Source of the DNA: Pseudomonas kielensis
GTDB taxonomy: Bacteria > Pseudomonadota > Gammaproteobacteria > Pseudomonadales > Pseudomonadaceae
Reading direction: 5' to 3'
Assembly (NCBI RefSeq): GCF_014236655.1
Contig: NZ_JACMYG010000016.1
Coordinates: 1-64,000, forward strand
Length of the DNA: 64,000 nucleotides
Part shown: one piece after another, positions 34,407-42,803 of the stretch
Numbering within the stretch: the stretch's first letter is position 1
Layout of the letters: each line of letters starts with the position of its first letter
The notes under the pieces: model-generated
The model's input: the letters and a program-made list of their open reading frames with translations, nothing else
What the model was told of the DNA's origin: nothing
Databases searched by the model: none
Translations under genes and position numbers: made by a program

Positions 34407-34681
34407 GTGCCCTGCTCTCGAATGCGATTGTGTTCAGCCTGTTCGTGTTTTCCCTGGCCATGGTGCTGACCCTGATCCGTCTGTTCAAAGGCCCCTCGGC
34501 CCAGGACCGGGTCCTGGCGCTGGACTACCTGTACGTCATCGCCATGCTGATGATGATGGTGCTGGGCATCCGCTATGCCAGTGACACCTACTTTGAAGCG
34601 GCGCTGCTGATTGCGCTGTTCGGTTTCGTCGGCTCGTTTGCCCTGGCGAAATTCCTCCTGCGCGGCGAGGTGATCGAATGA
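34403..34681 (+). CDS. mrpF: Mrp antiporter subunit F
   Basis: A 92-residue membrane protein with three helices (residues ~8-26, 36-54 and 60-82). The conserved PSAQDRVLALDYLYV, with the functional Asp pair, follows helix 1. It overlaps mrpE and mrpG by four bases each. Confidence 0.93.
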   Translation: MSALLSNAIVFSLFVFSLAMVLTLIRLFKGPSAQDRVLALDYLYVIAMLMMMVLGIRYASDTYFEAALLIALFGFVGSFALAKFLLRGEVIE

Positions 34682-35046
34682 ACCAGGCTTCTCAATTACC
34701 CCTGTGGGTCGAGATTACCGTGGCCATTTTGCTGGTGATCAGCAGCCTGAGTGCCCTGATCGGCGCCATCGGCATGGTGCGCCTGAAGGATTACTTCCAG
34801 CGCATGCACCCGCCCGCGCTGGCCTCGACCCTGGGTGCCTGGTGCGTGGCGCTGGCCTCGATCCTCTATTTCTCGACGCTCAAATCCAGCCTGGTGCTCC
34901 ATGCGTGGCTGATCCCGATACTGCTGTCGATCACCATGCCGGTGACCACCCTGCTGCTGGCGCGCGCGGCGTTGTTCCGCAAGCGCATGGCGGGTCATGA
35001 CGTGCCGGCCGAGGTCAGCAGCCGGCACAACGAGAGCGGTAGTTGA
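34678..35046 (+). CDS. mrpG: Mrp antiporter subunit G
   Basis: A 122-residue last subunit with three helices. The conserved loop GAIGMVRLKDYFQRMHPPALASTLGAWCVAL identifies it. The C-terminal ~20 residues are hydrophilic. It completes the mrpA(B)CDEFG operon; the next gene is convergent, with only 9 bp between stop codons. Confidence 0.94.
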   Translation: MNQASQLPLWVEITVAILLVISSLSALIGAIGMVRLKDYFQRMHPPALASTLGAWCVALASILYFSTLKSSLVLHAWLIPILLSITMPVTTLLLARAALFRKRMAGHDVPAEVSSRHNESGS

Positions 35047-35055
35047 GGGGCTGAT

Positions 35056-35493
35056 TCAGACCCAGGCGACGGTCAGCAGCCCCGCCCCCAGGACGACGCA
35101 CAGGGGCGAAAAGGCCCAGGTGTCGAGGCGCGCGAACTTCGACCCGACCTGTTCCTTGAAGAACCCCACCAGGTCCGAATCACCAATGGCCCGGGCAAAC
35201 ATCAGCAGGGCAATCGCGCTGATCAGCCATTGCAGCGACCAATGCTGAATCTGTGGCACCAGCAGCCCCACTCGCAAGCTCACCATCAGGGCAATCAGCA
35301 GCAGCCCGACGGCTACCGCCAGGGTCCCCAGCGACGACGGTTTGAAGGCCGGGCGCAAGCCCTTGCCCTCGGGTGTCGGGACGTAGGGCACTACCGCATC
35401 GTTAGCCCATTGACCACCCAGCGCCCAGTACACATGGATCAGGCTGATCACCACAAATACTCCTGCGAGCCACTGAGCAAGCACGAAGGTCAT
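35056..35493 (-). CDS. DUF3995 membrane protein
   Basis: A 145-residue inner-membrane protein with four hydrophobic segments (residues ~7-27, 55-78, 84-104 and 125-145). The motif HVYWALGGQW after helix 1 is the mark of DUF3995. The function is unknown. Its stop lies 9 bp from that of mrpG, so the two transcripts meet with no room for a terminator hairpin. It is probably a single-gene unit. Confidence 0.82.
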   Translation of the reverse strand: MTFVLAQWLAGVFVVISLIHVYWALGGQWANDAVVPYVPTPEGKGLRPAFKPSSLGTLAVAVGLLLIALMVSLRVGLLVPQIQHWSLQWLISAIALLMFARAIGDSDLVGFFKEQVGSKFARLDTWAFSPLCVVLGAGLLTVAWV

Positions 35494-35625
35494 GATCGAA
35501 TTTCCTTGAATCGTTGGCAGAAAAAACAGCCTAGTCCAGACGAATCCTCAATGCGTTGCCATTTATCAATGAAACGCCGATCGGTAAGCGCAATGTTCCC
35601 AGTGCCCCTCAAGGAGATTCCCAGG

Positions 35626-36639
35626 CTACAGCGACGCCGCCACTTTGTCGGCGATCTCCTTGGGCAACCAGGCTCTCCAGACGTCCGGATGAGCGGTCAT
35701 GAAGGCCTTGGCCGCCTGGCGCGGGGTGCTGTGTTTCTCGCTCATCTCGGCCAGTGCCTTGTTCAACGGATCGATGGGCAGATCGACCTTGCTGAAGAAC
35801 TCTGCAATCTGCGGGTACTGCTTTTGAAAGGGCGTGGACACGCCAATCGACAGCTTGGAGGGCAACGAACGAGTGGGTCGTGGGTTGGGATTATCGGCAT
35901 CGGTCAGGGTTTTCCAGGCCTCGGCGTCAAACGCCGGTTCCTCCAGCTGGACCAGCTTGAAACGCCCCAGCAGTGGGGTCGGTGACCAGTAGTAGAAGAG
36001 CACCGGCTTGCCCCGGCGAATCGAAGAAGTGATTTCCGCATCCAGTGCCGCGCCCGAACCACTGCGAAAATTCACGTAGCTGTCGCTCAGGCCATAGGCC
36101 TTGAGCTTTTGCTGGTTGACCACTTCCGAGGTCCAGCCAATCGGACTGTTGAGGAAGCGTCCTTTGCCGGGGGTTTCCGGATCGCTGAAGACATCCTTGT
36201 AGCGCGGCAGGTCGCTGACGCTGCGCAGGTCCGGCGCCAGTGGCTTGAGGCCCTTGGCCGGGTCGCCCTTGATGACGTACTCGGGCACCCACCAGCCTTC
36301 GGTGGCTCCCTTGACTATATCCCCCAGGCTCACCACCTTGCCTTGCGCTTGCGCCTTGATCCAGACCGGACTGCGACCGGCCCACTCTTCGCCGATGACC
36401 TGGATATCATTGTTGGCCAGGGCGGTTTCCAGGGTGATGGTGGTGCCCGGCAAGGTGTCAGTGGGCAGGCCGTAACCCTCTTCGACAATGATCCGCAAGA
36501 TGTCGGTGATCAGACTGCCGCTTTCCCAGTTCAGGTCGGCAAAGTGGATCGGCGCCTGGGCGGCCGTGGCGGCGGTGGGCGACGTCAGCAGGCCAATAGC
36601 GGTCAACGTGCTGACCAACAGCAGTCGAAATCCTTTCAT
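35626..36639 (-). CDS. ProX/OpuAC-like glycine-betaine-type substrate-binding protein (orphan)
   Basis: A 337-residue periplasmic binding protein. The signal peptide covers residues ~1-26 (LLLVSTLTAIGLLTSPTAATAA). The mature protein shows the OpuAC fold with aromatic residues that can cage a quaternary amine (DLNWESGSLITDIL, EEWAGRSPVWIKA, VLFYYWSPTPLLGRF). ATG at 36639 is preferred (GAGG 8 nt upstream) over a GTG at 36648. No permease or ATPase gene is adjacent, so it is an orphan that may feed a transporter encoded elsewhere, as CbcX/BetX-type proteins do. The ligand is probably betaine, choline or a related solute; the Mrp operon nearby suits an osmotic theme only loosely. Confidence 0.82.
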   Translation of the reverse strand: MKGFRLLLVSTLTAIGLLTSPTAATAAQAPIHFADLNWESGSLITDILRIIVEEGYGLPTDTLPGTTITLETALANNDIQVIGEEWAGRSPVWIKAQAQGKVVSLGDIVKGATEGWWVPEYVIKGDPAKGLKPLAPDLRSVSDLPRYKDVFSDPETPGKGRFLNSPIGWTSEVVNQQKLKAYGLSDSYVNFRSGSGAALDAEITSSIRRGKPVLFYYWSPTPLLGRFKLVQLEEPAFDAEAWKTLTDADNPNPRPTRSLPSKLSIGVSTPFQKQYPQIAEFFSKVDLPIDPLNKALAEMSEKHSTPRQAAKAFMTAHPDVWRAWLPKEIADKVAASL

Positions 36640-36689
36640 GCCTCGCACCTCGTTCTGTTCACAGCGATGACCGGACGGCCCGGCGCAGA

Positions 36690-36735
36690 AAAAACGCCAG
36701 CCTCTGCTTACTCAGTCAACTGACTGTAGTAGAGG
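36690..36735 (-). terminator. terminator of the 36759-37432 gene pair
   Basis: On the minus strand a stem built from CCTCT..AGAGG (outer) and CAGTCA-GT-TGACTG (inner) is followed within 6 nt by six Ts (36690-36695). It starts 24 nt after the stop of the 67-residue gene. Confidence 0.55.
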
Positions 36736-36758
36736 TTCCAGTGATCGCGGGACGGGGC

Positions 36759-36962
36759 TTATCGGGCAGGCGGTTCCTGCAACTGCTGCAACTCTCGGCG
36801 CACCATGCTGGCGTACTCCGCCGGGCGCAACAGGTAAAGCTGTGACGCCACCCAGTTCAGCCAGGCGCCTTGCATGACCGCCTTCTCGGCGAACAACTGC
36901 AGTGCGTGATCACGGGCGCGGGCCTGGTGCTGCTGATGGAAATCAGCCCGGGACAGGCTCAT
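36759..36962 (-). CDS. hypothetical 67-residue protein
   Basis: A small soluble protein with no recognised domain. It is Gln- and Leu-rich and probably all alpha-helical (ARDHALQLFAEKAVMQGAW, then VRRELQQLQE). Its ATG overlaps the TAA of the upstream gene by one base (TAATG), which implies coupled translation and supports both genes being real. A terminator follows. Confidence 0.65.
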   Translation of the reverse strand: MSLSRADFHQQHQARARDHALQLFAEKAVMQGAWLNWVASQLYLLRPAEYASMVRRELQQLQEPPAR

Positions 36963-37432
36963 TACTCACTGGCCTTGAACGACACCAGCTCACCCTTGCG
37001 AAACTTCGCCGCCTTGGCGGTAACGGCCTTCAGGGTCTTGGTCAGGCCTTCCTGCAGTTGCTGGTGCGCGGCAAACACGGTGACCACGCTGCTGCCTTCC
37101 TTGAACACGACAGCATGGCCGTCGGCCGTAGTGACGAATGCGTAATCGCCCAGGCCATAGACCGTCAGTTTGATTTCACGAAACTTGATTTCCAACTTGC
37201 CGCCTTCACGGCTGGGCAATACCGCGGCGCGAAAATGATCGCCGACCTTGAGTTCAAGGCGTTGCTTGTCATCCACCACCAGGGCCGATTCGGTATCGAT
37301 CTCGGCGACGTAGATGCCTTCCGGGTTTTGCTCGGTGATGTAGACAAAACGGGACTGAAACTGTTTAACCAGCTTTGCGCGCAGATCGCCCAGCACAAAC
37401 AAAGCGTGCATATCGAGATTACTTACTGCCAA
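36962..37432 (-). CDS. hypothetical 156-residue protein
   Basis: No family recognised. There is no signal peptide. The middle has alternating strands and charged turns (RLELKVGDHFRAAVLPSREG, then KLEIKFREIKLTVYGLGDYA), suggesting a small beta-barrel, and the C-terminus is basic. The TTG at 37432 (MAVSNLDMHALF) has GGGG 8 nt upstream; an ATG at 37411 is in frame but lacks a ribosome-binding site. It is translated together with the 67-residue gene that follows. Confidence 0.68.
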   Translation of the reverse strand: MAVSNLDMHALFVLGDLRAKLVKQFQSRFVYITEQNPEGIYVAEIDTESALVVDDKQRLELKVGDHFRAAVLPSREGGKLEIKFREIKLTVYGLGDYAFVTTADGHAVVFKEGSSVVTVFAAHQQLQEGLTKTLKAVTAKAAKFRKGELVSFKASE

Positions 37433-37842
37433 CGAAATATCCCCACATCAGAAATGACACTGCCGGCAGAAAAACAGGCAGCAAAAAAAACGGCCGTACC
37501 GAAGATGTCGCACTAATGGCCCAGGCTGTCATCGAGAAGCCGGTAGAACACCGCTTCATCGCAAGGTACGAGCAGGCTACTGGATAAGCACTCGCACCGT
37601 CGTCTCTGGCAGTCGTCGGATGTTGAAGGAAAGGTTCCCTCTAACGATCAGAGATTACTGGACTATCAACATTAGGGAAAAAACTCTTAAAAAAAACCAA
37701 TTTTCTGACATATACCTTGAAGAAAATTGCTTTAGATGAGCACCTACCTCCCGTCAGTGGGGAGGATTCTAGAGCAGCCAAGCGCTTCTAGACTACTGAA
37801 AGTGACGTGCGACCGTCGGTAAACCATAGAAAAGGAATTCCT
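37433..37842. other. 410-bp intergenic region
   Basis: This stretch has below-average GC, with A-runs near 37479-37491 and 37676-37696. Two adjacent hairpins, CCTCC..GGAGG (near 37747-37765) and CTAGA..TCTAG (near 37769-37793), precede the small gene at 37843. No convincing gene, tRNA or repeat was seen. Confidence 0.4.
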
Positions 37843-38091
37843 ATGTACTCACAACACCTTCCCGGCCCAACCACCAGCAACCGCCACTATTCGCCACAGA
37901 CCGCCCACGGCGGGACTTGCAGGGCAATGGATGGTCTTCTTCCCGCATCACCCCAACTGCGTTATCAAGTAATACTCGCTGGGAATGGCTTCTTTCATAT
38001 CAAAGAAACCGCCACAGGTCGTGTAAGAGGTTTCCGTATGAACCACAATGAAGCCTGTGCCCTCGCCCGAACCTTTGAAGTCAGCCACTAA
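37843..38091 (+). CDS. hypothetical 82-residue protein
   Basis: A small soluble protein of unknown role. The C-terminal half (LRYQVILAGNGFFHIKETATGRVRG then FRMNHNEACALARTFEV) looks like a compact alpha/beta domain in which a residue stretch ending in a helix is preceded by two strands; similar small proteins are frequent in pseudomonads. ATG at 37843 has AAAGGAA about 8 nt upstream. Codon use is normal for the genome. Confidence 0.65.
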   Translation: MYSQHLPGPTTSNRHYSPQTAHGGTCRAMDGLLPASPQLRYQVILAGNGFFHIKETATGRVRGFRMNHNEACALARTFEVSH

Positions 38092-38246
38092 GTAACCTCT
38101 CCGTAAACCGGCGCAGGCGTTTCGTCACACCCATGACATAACTGCGCCGCCTCCCTGCAACAACTGCCATACTGCCCGACCATTGAACCCAGCCTCCTCG
38201 CGGACTGCGTTGCAATCAATAGAATAATTTCCAAGGGAAGGCGCAC

Positions 38247-38477
38247 GTGACCGAATTTGATATCGGCGAGTTTTTCATCCGGGGCGAAGCCAGAGAAATC
38301 GACGGCGAATTCCAGGCAGTGATTGTCATGCGTGCCAAACCACCGCTGACCACCATCACCTATCACCAGGTCGAGAAAGATCGCTGGTTCAAGACCGGCG
38401 AAGTAGCGGCTGTCGCGGCCAAGGAGTCGGCCAAGGCCCTCAAGCTCGCCGTCGATCAAGGCGCCCTGAAGAGCTGA
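38247..38477 (+). CDS. hypothetical 76-residue protein
   Basis: A small acidic/basic mixed protein starting at the GTG at 38247 with AGGGAAGG upstream. It has a strand-rich first half (EFQAVIVMRAKPPLTTITYHQ) and a C-terminal helix (AAVAAKESAKALKLAVDQGA). No domain is recognised. Its stop codon abuts that of the convergent gene at 38478 with no bases between. Confidence 0.68.
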   Translation: MTEFDIGEFFIRGEAREIDGEFQAVIVMRAKPPLTTITYHQVEKDRWFKTGEVAAVAAKESAKALKLAVDQGALKS

Positions 38478-38699
38478 TCAGGCTTTCACCCCTGCGGCCC
38501 GCGGCCTCTCGGGCTGCCGGGCACTCAGCTGCGCCAACCAGGCATCCTTGCAGGCTTGCGCCTCAGCGCGACTGCCAAAGGCCGTTCCGTACTGCTCGCC
38601 ATTGAGCAGGACCACCCAGCACACCGCTTGTCCCAGGGCCCTCAGGCCGGCCGGCACACCACTGCCGATCATCACGGCGACATCGACTTTACACTGCAT
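38478..38699 (-). CDS. hypothetical 73-residue protein
   Basis: A small protein with the pattern CWVVLLNGEQYGTAFGSRAEAQACKDAWLAQ, a strand pair followed by a helix like those in SPOR-like or nuclease-associated short domains, but no family is assigned. ATG at 38699 has GAGGTGG just upstream. It is convergent with the 76-residue gene, the two stops being adjacent. Confidence 0.6.
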   Translation of the reverse strand: MQCKVDVAVMIGSGVPAGLRALGQAVCWVVLLNGEQYGTAFGSRAEAQACKDAWLAQLSARQPERPRAAGVKA

Positions 38700-38851
38700 G
38701 AACCCACCTCGGGATATTCATTAGCTTCCTAACAATAGGCCTATGGTAATGAATAGCCGGAAGCGGAAATAGCGATACGCCTGCACTATTTAGTTACACA
38801 ACCGGTAACAATCCCGACCGTGGTCAAGGCTTTTTGCCGGCCGCACAACGC

Positions 38852-38906
38852 AAAAATCGCAACCTGCAGCAACGTCCGTCGCGGACGCTGTGGCAAGTTG
38901 CGATTT
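38852..38906 (-). terminator. intrinsic terminator of the DksA-like gene
   Basis: On the minus strand AAATCGCAAC and GTTGCGATTT form a 10-bp outer stem with an inner CGTCCG/CGGACG stem, followed by TTTTT. It begins 36 nt after the dksA-like stop. Confidence 0.75.
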
Positions 38907-38941
38907 GTCTGCGGCAACCCTCTAAGGGTAACCCGCGCGAA

Positions 38942-39346
38942 TCAGGCTTGACGCTGGTGCTTGTCGATCTGCTCGTGACGCTCTTGAGCTTCGATGCAGT
39001 ACTTGGTGGTCGGGCTGATCAGCAGGCGCTTGAGGCCAATAGGCTCGCCGCTGTCGTCGCACCAGCCAAAAGTATCGTCACCAATGCGCTCCAGGGCACG
39101 TTCCAGCTGGGGCAGCATGCGCTGGTCACGGTCAATGGCGTTCACCAGCCAGGTGCGTTCTTCTTCGACCGAAGCCGCGTCAGCCGGATCTGCCGGGGTG
39201 TCCAGGCTTTCAATGGCGATGCGGTTCTGCTCGATACGCTCGTGGGTTTCCACCTTCATGTTTTGCAGCAGCTCAGTGAAATAAGCCTGTTGCTCGGCAT
39301 TCATGTAGTCATCCGCCGGCATGGCCAGCAACTTATCCTTTGTCAT
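38942..39346 (-). CDS. DksA/TraR-family RNA-polymerase-binding protein with degenerate zinc site
   Basis: A 134-residue DksA paralogue. Residues ~15-90 form the coiled coil whose tip keeps the functional acidic motif DPADAA (D53, D56, A58). The C4 zinc finger is incomplete: C96 and C117 remain, while the expected second and fourth cysteines are S99 and A120. That pattern recalls the zinc-independent DksA2 of P. aeruginosa, which substitutes for DksA when zinc is scarce. The ATG at 39346 was chosen over an upstream in-frame start because the family begins MTKDKLL-like. It should bind the RNA-polymerase secondary channel and modulate the stringent response. Confidence 0.85.
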   Translation of the reverse strand: MTKDKLLAMPADDYMNAEQQAYFTELLQNMKVETHERIEQNRIAIESLDTPADPADAASVEEERTWLVNAIDRDQRMLPQLERALERIGDDTFGWCDDSGEPIGLKRLLISPTTKYCIEAQERHEQIDKHQRQA

Positions 39347-39709
39347 TGATTTCTCTATAAAAAATACGTGCATTAAGGCGAATCAGGATGCGTTCCGGTC
39401 AACCTGCCAGGTTTCGCAAAGGCGCCATACATTCCAAGCGCCACCCAGCAGTCAATTTACGAGGGGGCGGCAGTCTAAGGCCGAGGGGCGGCCTCAGCAA
39501 CTGAAAAGACAGGGAATTTGTCTGACAAAGCCCTTAAATTGCTCTGCGGCAAGCTTTGGGCGTTTATCGGAGTGCGTTTATAGCAAGAAATTCAATCCAG
39601 CGGCTGTATATAGAAGACAAACGGCGACACAGACCGCCAGAAGTATTCAAGACCCGCTGTTTAGCGCTAGATTCAGGCCCTTGCCCCGCCTCTCTCCAAG
39701 GAGCTGTAC
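39347..39709. other. 363-bp divergent intergenic region
   Basis: This gap separates the DksA-like gene from the GST gene. Plausible promoters include TATAAAAAATACG close to the DksA-like start (39354-39367) and TATAGC near 39577. Otherwise I see nothing: no repeat copy, no RNA gene and no open frame with a ribosome-binding site. Confidence 0.4.
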
Positions 39710-40321
39710 ATGAAGCTGATCGGAATGCTCGATTCTCCTTATGTAAGACGTGTCGCCATCAGCCTCAAGACCCTGGACATCCCGTTCGAGCACGCCTCGA
39801 TTTCGGTGTTCCGCGGTTTCGAGGCGTTCCAGGCGATCAACCCGGTGGTCAAGGCACCCACGCTGGTGCTGGACGACGGCGAAGTGCTGATGGATTCGAC
39901 CCTGATCATCGACTACCTGCAAGCCCTGAGCAGCCCGGGCAAAAGCCTGATGCCGGCCTCCCTGGACCAGCGCCTGCGCGCCCTGCGGCTGATCGGCCTG
40001 GCATTGGCCGCGTGCGAGAAGTCGGTGCAGATCTACTATGAACGCAACCTGCGCCCCAGCGAGAAGCAACATGCGCCCTGGCTGGATCGGGTCAGCGGGC
40101 AGTTGCACGCGGCGTACTTGGCACTGGAACAGGAGCTGGCCAGGCAACCGCTGCCCATGGATGGCACCTTGCAACAGGACGGCATCACCCTCGCCGTGGC
40201 CTGGAGCTTCACCTTGCTGGTCGTGCCCGACCAGGTCGATGTCGCGCAGTTTCCACTGATCAGCGCATTTACCGCGTATGCCGAACAGCAGCCGGCGTTT
40301 GTCGAGACGCCGATGAGCTGA
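39710..40321 (+). CDS. glutathione S-transferase family protein
   Basis: A 203-residue GST. The thioredoxin-like N-domain holds the active-site region MLDSPYVRRVAISLKTLDIPF with Ser9 as likely glutathione-activating residue. The cis-Pro loop follows as VKAPTLVLDDG, and EVLMDSTLIIDYL contains the glutathione-gamma-Glu contact. The C-terminal helical domain covers ~85-200. It is short but complete. AAGGAG lies 7 nt before ATG. A stand-alone gene; substrate unknown. Confidence 0.88.
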   Translation: MKLIGMLDSPYVRRVAISLKTLDIPFEHASISVFRGFEAFQAINPVVKAPTLVLDDGEVLMDSTLIIDYLQALSSPGKSLMPASLDQRLRALRLIGLALAACEKSVQIYYERNLRPSEKQHAPWLDRVSGQLHAAYLALEQELARQPLPMDGTLQQDGITLAVAWSFTLLVVPDQVDVAQFPLISAFTAYAEQQPAFVETPMS

Positions 40322-40354
40322 GGCCCCGCCTGATGCTTGCCGCTCCAGGCCTGC

Positions 40355-40386
40355 CCGCGATGGCCTTCCAGATATCGCCATCGCGG
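40355..40386. repeat. REP-like inverted repeat after the GST gene
   Basis: CCGCGATGGC and GCCATCGCGG form a perfect 10-bp stem around a 12-nt loop, 34 nt after the GST stop. The arms match the GCCCGCGATGG part of Pseudomonas REPs, so it may be a REP-derived transcript end. Confidence 0.5.
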
Positions 40387-40524
40387 CCTAGGTATCTACA
40401 CAACTGTGGTGCGACGTTGCTTCGGTGGGCCGACCAGGGTTTTAGAGGCCATCACGGGCAAGCCTTGTACCTAAAGCCCACCTGATTATTTGACGAACGG
40501 TCATCCGAGTGTTCAGATACCGCC

Positions 40525-40705
40525 CAGTTTCAGGTGCCTCATGCCGCCGTGCATGAGGTGAAACGGGAAACCGGTGCGCCCTTTTCAGGGTTAGTCCGGT
40601 GCTGCCCCCGCAACGGTAAGCGAGTGAAGCGTTCGACAGACCACTGGGCCCACGGGCCTGGGAAGGTGAACGCTTCGAGCCTCGCAAGCCCGGAGACCGG
40701 CCTGG
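40525..40705 (+). promoter_or_regulatory. cobalamin (B12) riboswitch
   Basis: The conserved order of elements is complete: CAGGTGCC (40531-40538), GGGAAACCGGTG, the B12 box GCTGCCCCCGCAACGGTAAG (40601-40620), the CCACTGGGCC..TGGGAAGG hairpin and the AGCCCGGAGACC closing segment. It lies about 110 nt before the TonB-dependent receptor gene and should reduce its expression when adenosylcobalamin is abundant. Confidence 0.93.
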
Positions 40706-40813
40706 AATTTCTGTTTGGCAAACCTGCGGTGGGCGGGCATGGGCCGGTATTGGCGCGTGTCCGATACTTTCTCCTGCGTGCTTCTGCGAAGATTTTTTTC
40801 GAGAAGACCAAAA

Positions 40814-42790
40814 ATGACTCAGATTCCAACTCCTTCCAGCCAGGACCCGCGTCCTGCGCGACTGTATGCCTGTGGCGCCCTGCTCTGCCTGATCAGCCCC
40901 CCCGCACTGGCCGATACCCCGGCCATGACCCTCGACCAGCAACTCGTCAGCGCACCGTCGGTGGAATCCACCACCGTGGCCGAAATGGCGCGTTTTGGCA
41001 GCAAGGTCGAGATCATCGACCGCGCCCAGATCGAGCGCGCCGGCCCCGATGCCGACATCACCCGCGTGCTGCAGATGTCGGTACCCGGCCTCTACGTCGC
41101 GCCGAAAAACGGCCCCTTCGACTACGCCAACTATTCGCTGCTGGGTGGGCGCAACGACGACACCCTGATCCTGCTCGATGGCGTGCGCCTGAACAATCGC
41201 CTGTACGGTGGGCTCTACCTCGACACCCTGCCGGCCAATGCCATTGAACGCATCGAAGTGCTCAAGGGCGGGCAAAGTCTGCTGTTCGGCACCCAGGCCG
41301 TGGCCGGGGTGATCAACATCGTGACCCGCAGCGCCCAGACCCGCGAGACCTCCGGTGAAGTCAACATGGGGCTGGACAGCTTCATGGGCCGCAGCGGCGA
41401 CGCGCGCGCCGAGCAGATTGTCAGCAACGGCTTTGGCGACCTGGGCTTGCTGGCGTACGTCAGCCACAACGTCTCCGACGGCTACCAGCCATTTCGCAGC
41501 AGTGACATGCGCAGCACCGCCACCGACCGCAAGCGCGGCTACGAAGTCAGCACCTTCGGCGCCAAGGCCACCCAGGCCTTCGGCGACGATTCGCGCCTGG
41601 AACTGTTCTACCAGTACAGCGACGCCAATCTGGACTTCGCCCGCCCCACGGACAACCGCAACACCCGCAACGACCGGGTGCAACAGATCGCCACGGCCAC
41701 CTTCGAACAGCAGGTCAATCAAGACCTGAGCTACTTCCTCAAAGGCCACGTCAACGACTGGGACACCCGCTACACCCGGGTCTATAACCTGGAAGGTGGC
41801 GGCACCCGGGTACTCAACCACAACGACTACTGGGGTTTCACCGACTGGGGCCTGCAGGCCGAGGGCAAGGCCGAATTGCCCGGTGGCCACGTGCTGGTGT
41901 TCGGCAGCGACAACCAGTGGTTCAAGGGCCAGGACGATGTCATGGTCATCGACAACCAGCAGGCCGAAGCCCACGCTCTCTATACCCAACTGCGCCCGGT
42001 GATCGCCGCGCTGCCGGACTGGCACCCGAGCATCGGCGTACGCCAGGAGCACCTGAGCGGCGGCGAAAACGCCACGGTCGGCATGCTGACCTCGCTCTAC
42101 GACCTGACGGAGCACTGGGCGTTGCGAGGCCAGTTCGGCAGCGCCTACAAACTGCCCAACGCCGAGCAGTTGTACGTCAACGAACCTGGCGAGGAGATGG
42201 GCAACCCCAACCTCAAGGCCGAGAAAAGCCGCAATGCCGAACTGGGCCTGGATTATCGAGGCACCCTGCTGGATCGCGAATTCAGCGCCAGCATCACCGG
42301 CTTTCGCCGGGAAATCGACGACCTGATCACCCTCGACGGCGACCAGTGGGTCAACGGTGATGGTGAGATCCTGGTGCGCGGTATCGAAGTCGACGGCCAG
42401 TGGCAACTCAATGAGCGCTGGAGCCTGCAAGGCGACATGACCCGCAACCTGGTGGAAGGCCGCAACGGCGTGACCATCAGCAACATCCCGAGCTTCTTCG
42501 CCCGCTCGCGCCTGGGCTACGAGTCAGAGAACCGCCGGTGGGGCGCCGGTGGGGCGCTGCGCTACATCCGCTCGGTGGTCAGCGCCAAGGACGTGGACTA
42601 CGGCCACTACTCGGTGGTCGATGCCGACGCCTATCGCTACCTGGACAACGCCCGTCGCCACCGCCTGAGCCTGCTGGTGGAAAACCTGTTCGACCGTGAC
42701 TACGCCACCAGCATGACCACCGGCAGCCCGTCCGTGGAGAACCTCGGCCGGCCGTTCACCACAGAGGTGCGTTACACCTACCGTTTCTGA
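40814..42790 (+). CDS. btuB: TonB-dependent cobalamin receptor (BtuB-like)
   Basis: Outer-membrane receptor of 658 residues. The signal peptide ends near ALA|DT (about residue 34). The plug domain is at ~60-170 (VEIIDRAQIERAGPDADITRVLQMSVPG, then GGQSLLFGTQAVAGVINIVTR). The C-terminal 22-strand barrel ends in ..EVRYTYRF with the terminal Phe needed for insertion. The TonB box is probably the stretch around ESTTVAEM. ATG at 40814 is used, since the frame upstream overlaps the riboswitch. Control by a B12 riboswitch makes cobalamin (or a cobinamide) the likely substrate. Confidence 0.9.
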   Translation: MTQIPTPSSQDPRPARLYACGALLCLISPPALADTPAMTLDQQLVSAPSVESTTVAEMARFGSKVEIIDRAQIERAGPDADITRVLQMSVPGLYVAPKNGPFDYANYSLLGGRNDDTLILLDGVRLNNRLYGGLYLDTLPANAIERIEVLKGGQSLLFGTQAVAGVINIVTRSAQTRETSGEVNMGLDSFMGRSGDARAEQIVSNGFGDLGLLAYVSHNVSDGYQPFRSSDMRSTATDRKRGYEVSTFGAKATQAFGDDSRLELFYQYSDANLDFARPTDNRNTRNDRVQQIATATFEQQVNQDLSYFLKGHVNDWDTRYTRVYNLEGGGTRVLNHNDYWGFTDWGLQAEGKAELPGGHVLVFGSDNQWFKGQDDVMVIDNQQAEAHALYTQLRPVIAALPDWHPSIGVRQEHLSGGENATVGMLTSLYDLTEHWALRGQFGSAYKLPNAEQLYVNEPGEEMGNPNLKAEKSRNAELGLDYRGTLLDREFSASITGFRREIDDLITLDGDQWVNGDGEILVRGIEVDGQWQLNERWSLQGDMTRNLVEGRNGVTISNIPSFFARSRLGYESENRRWGAGGALRYIRSVVSAKDVDYGHYSVVDADAYRYLDNARRHRLSLLVENLFDRDYATSMTTGSPSVENLGRPFTTEVRYTYRF

Positions 42791-42803
42791 GGGAGTGTCT
42801 GCC

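Noticed and set aside
37375..37587. A 70-codon plus-strand frame upstream of the small gene at 37843
   Set aside because: It overlaps the 156-residue gene on the other strand, lacks a ribosome-binding site and has atypical composition.
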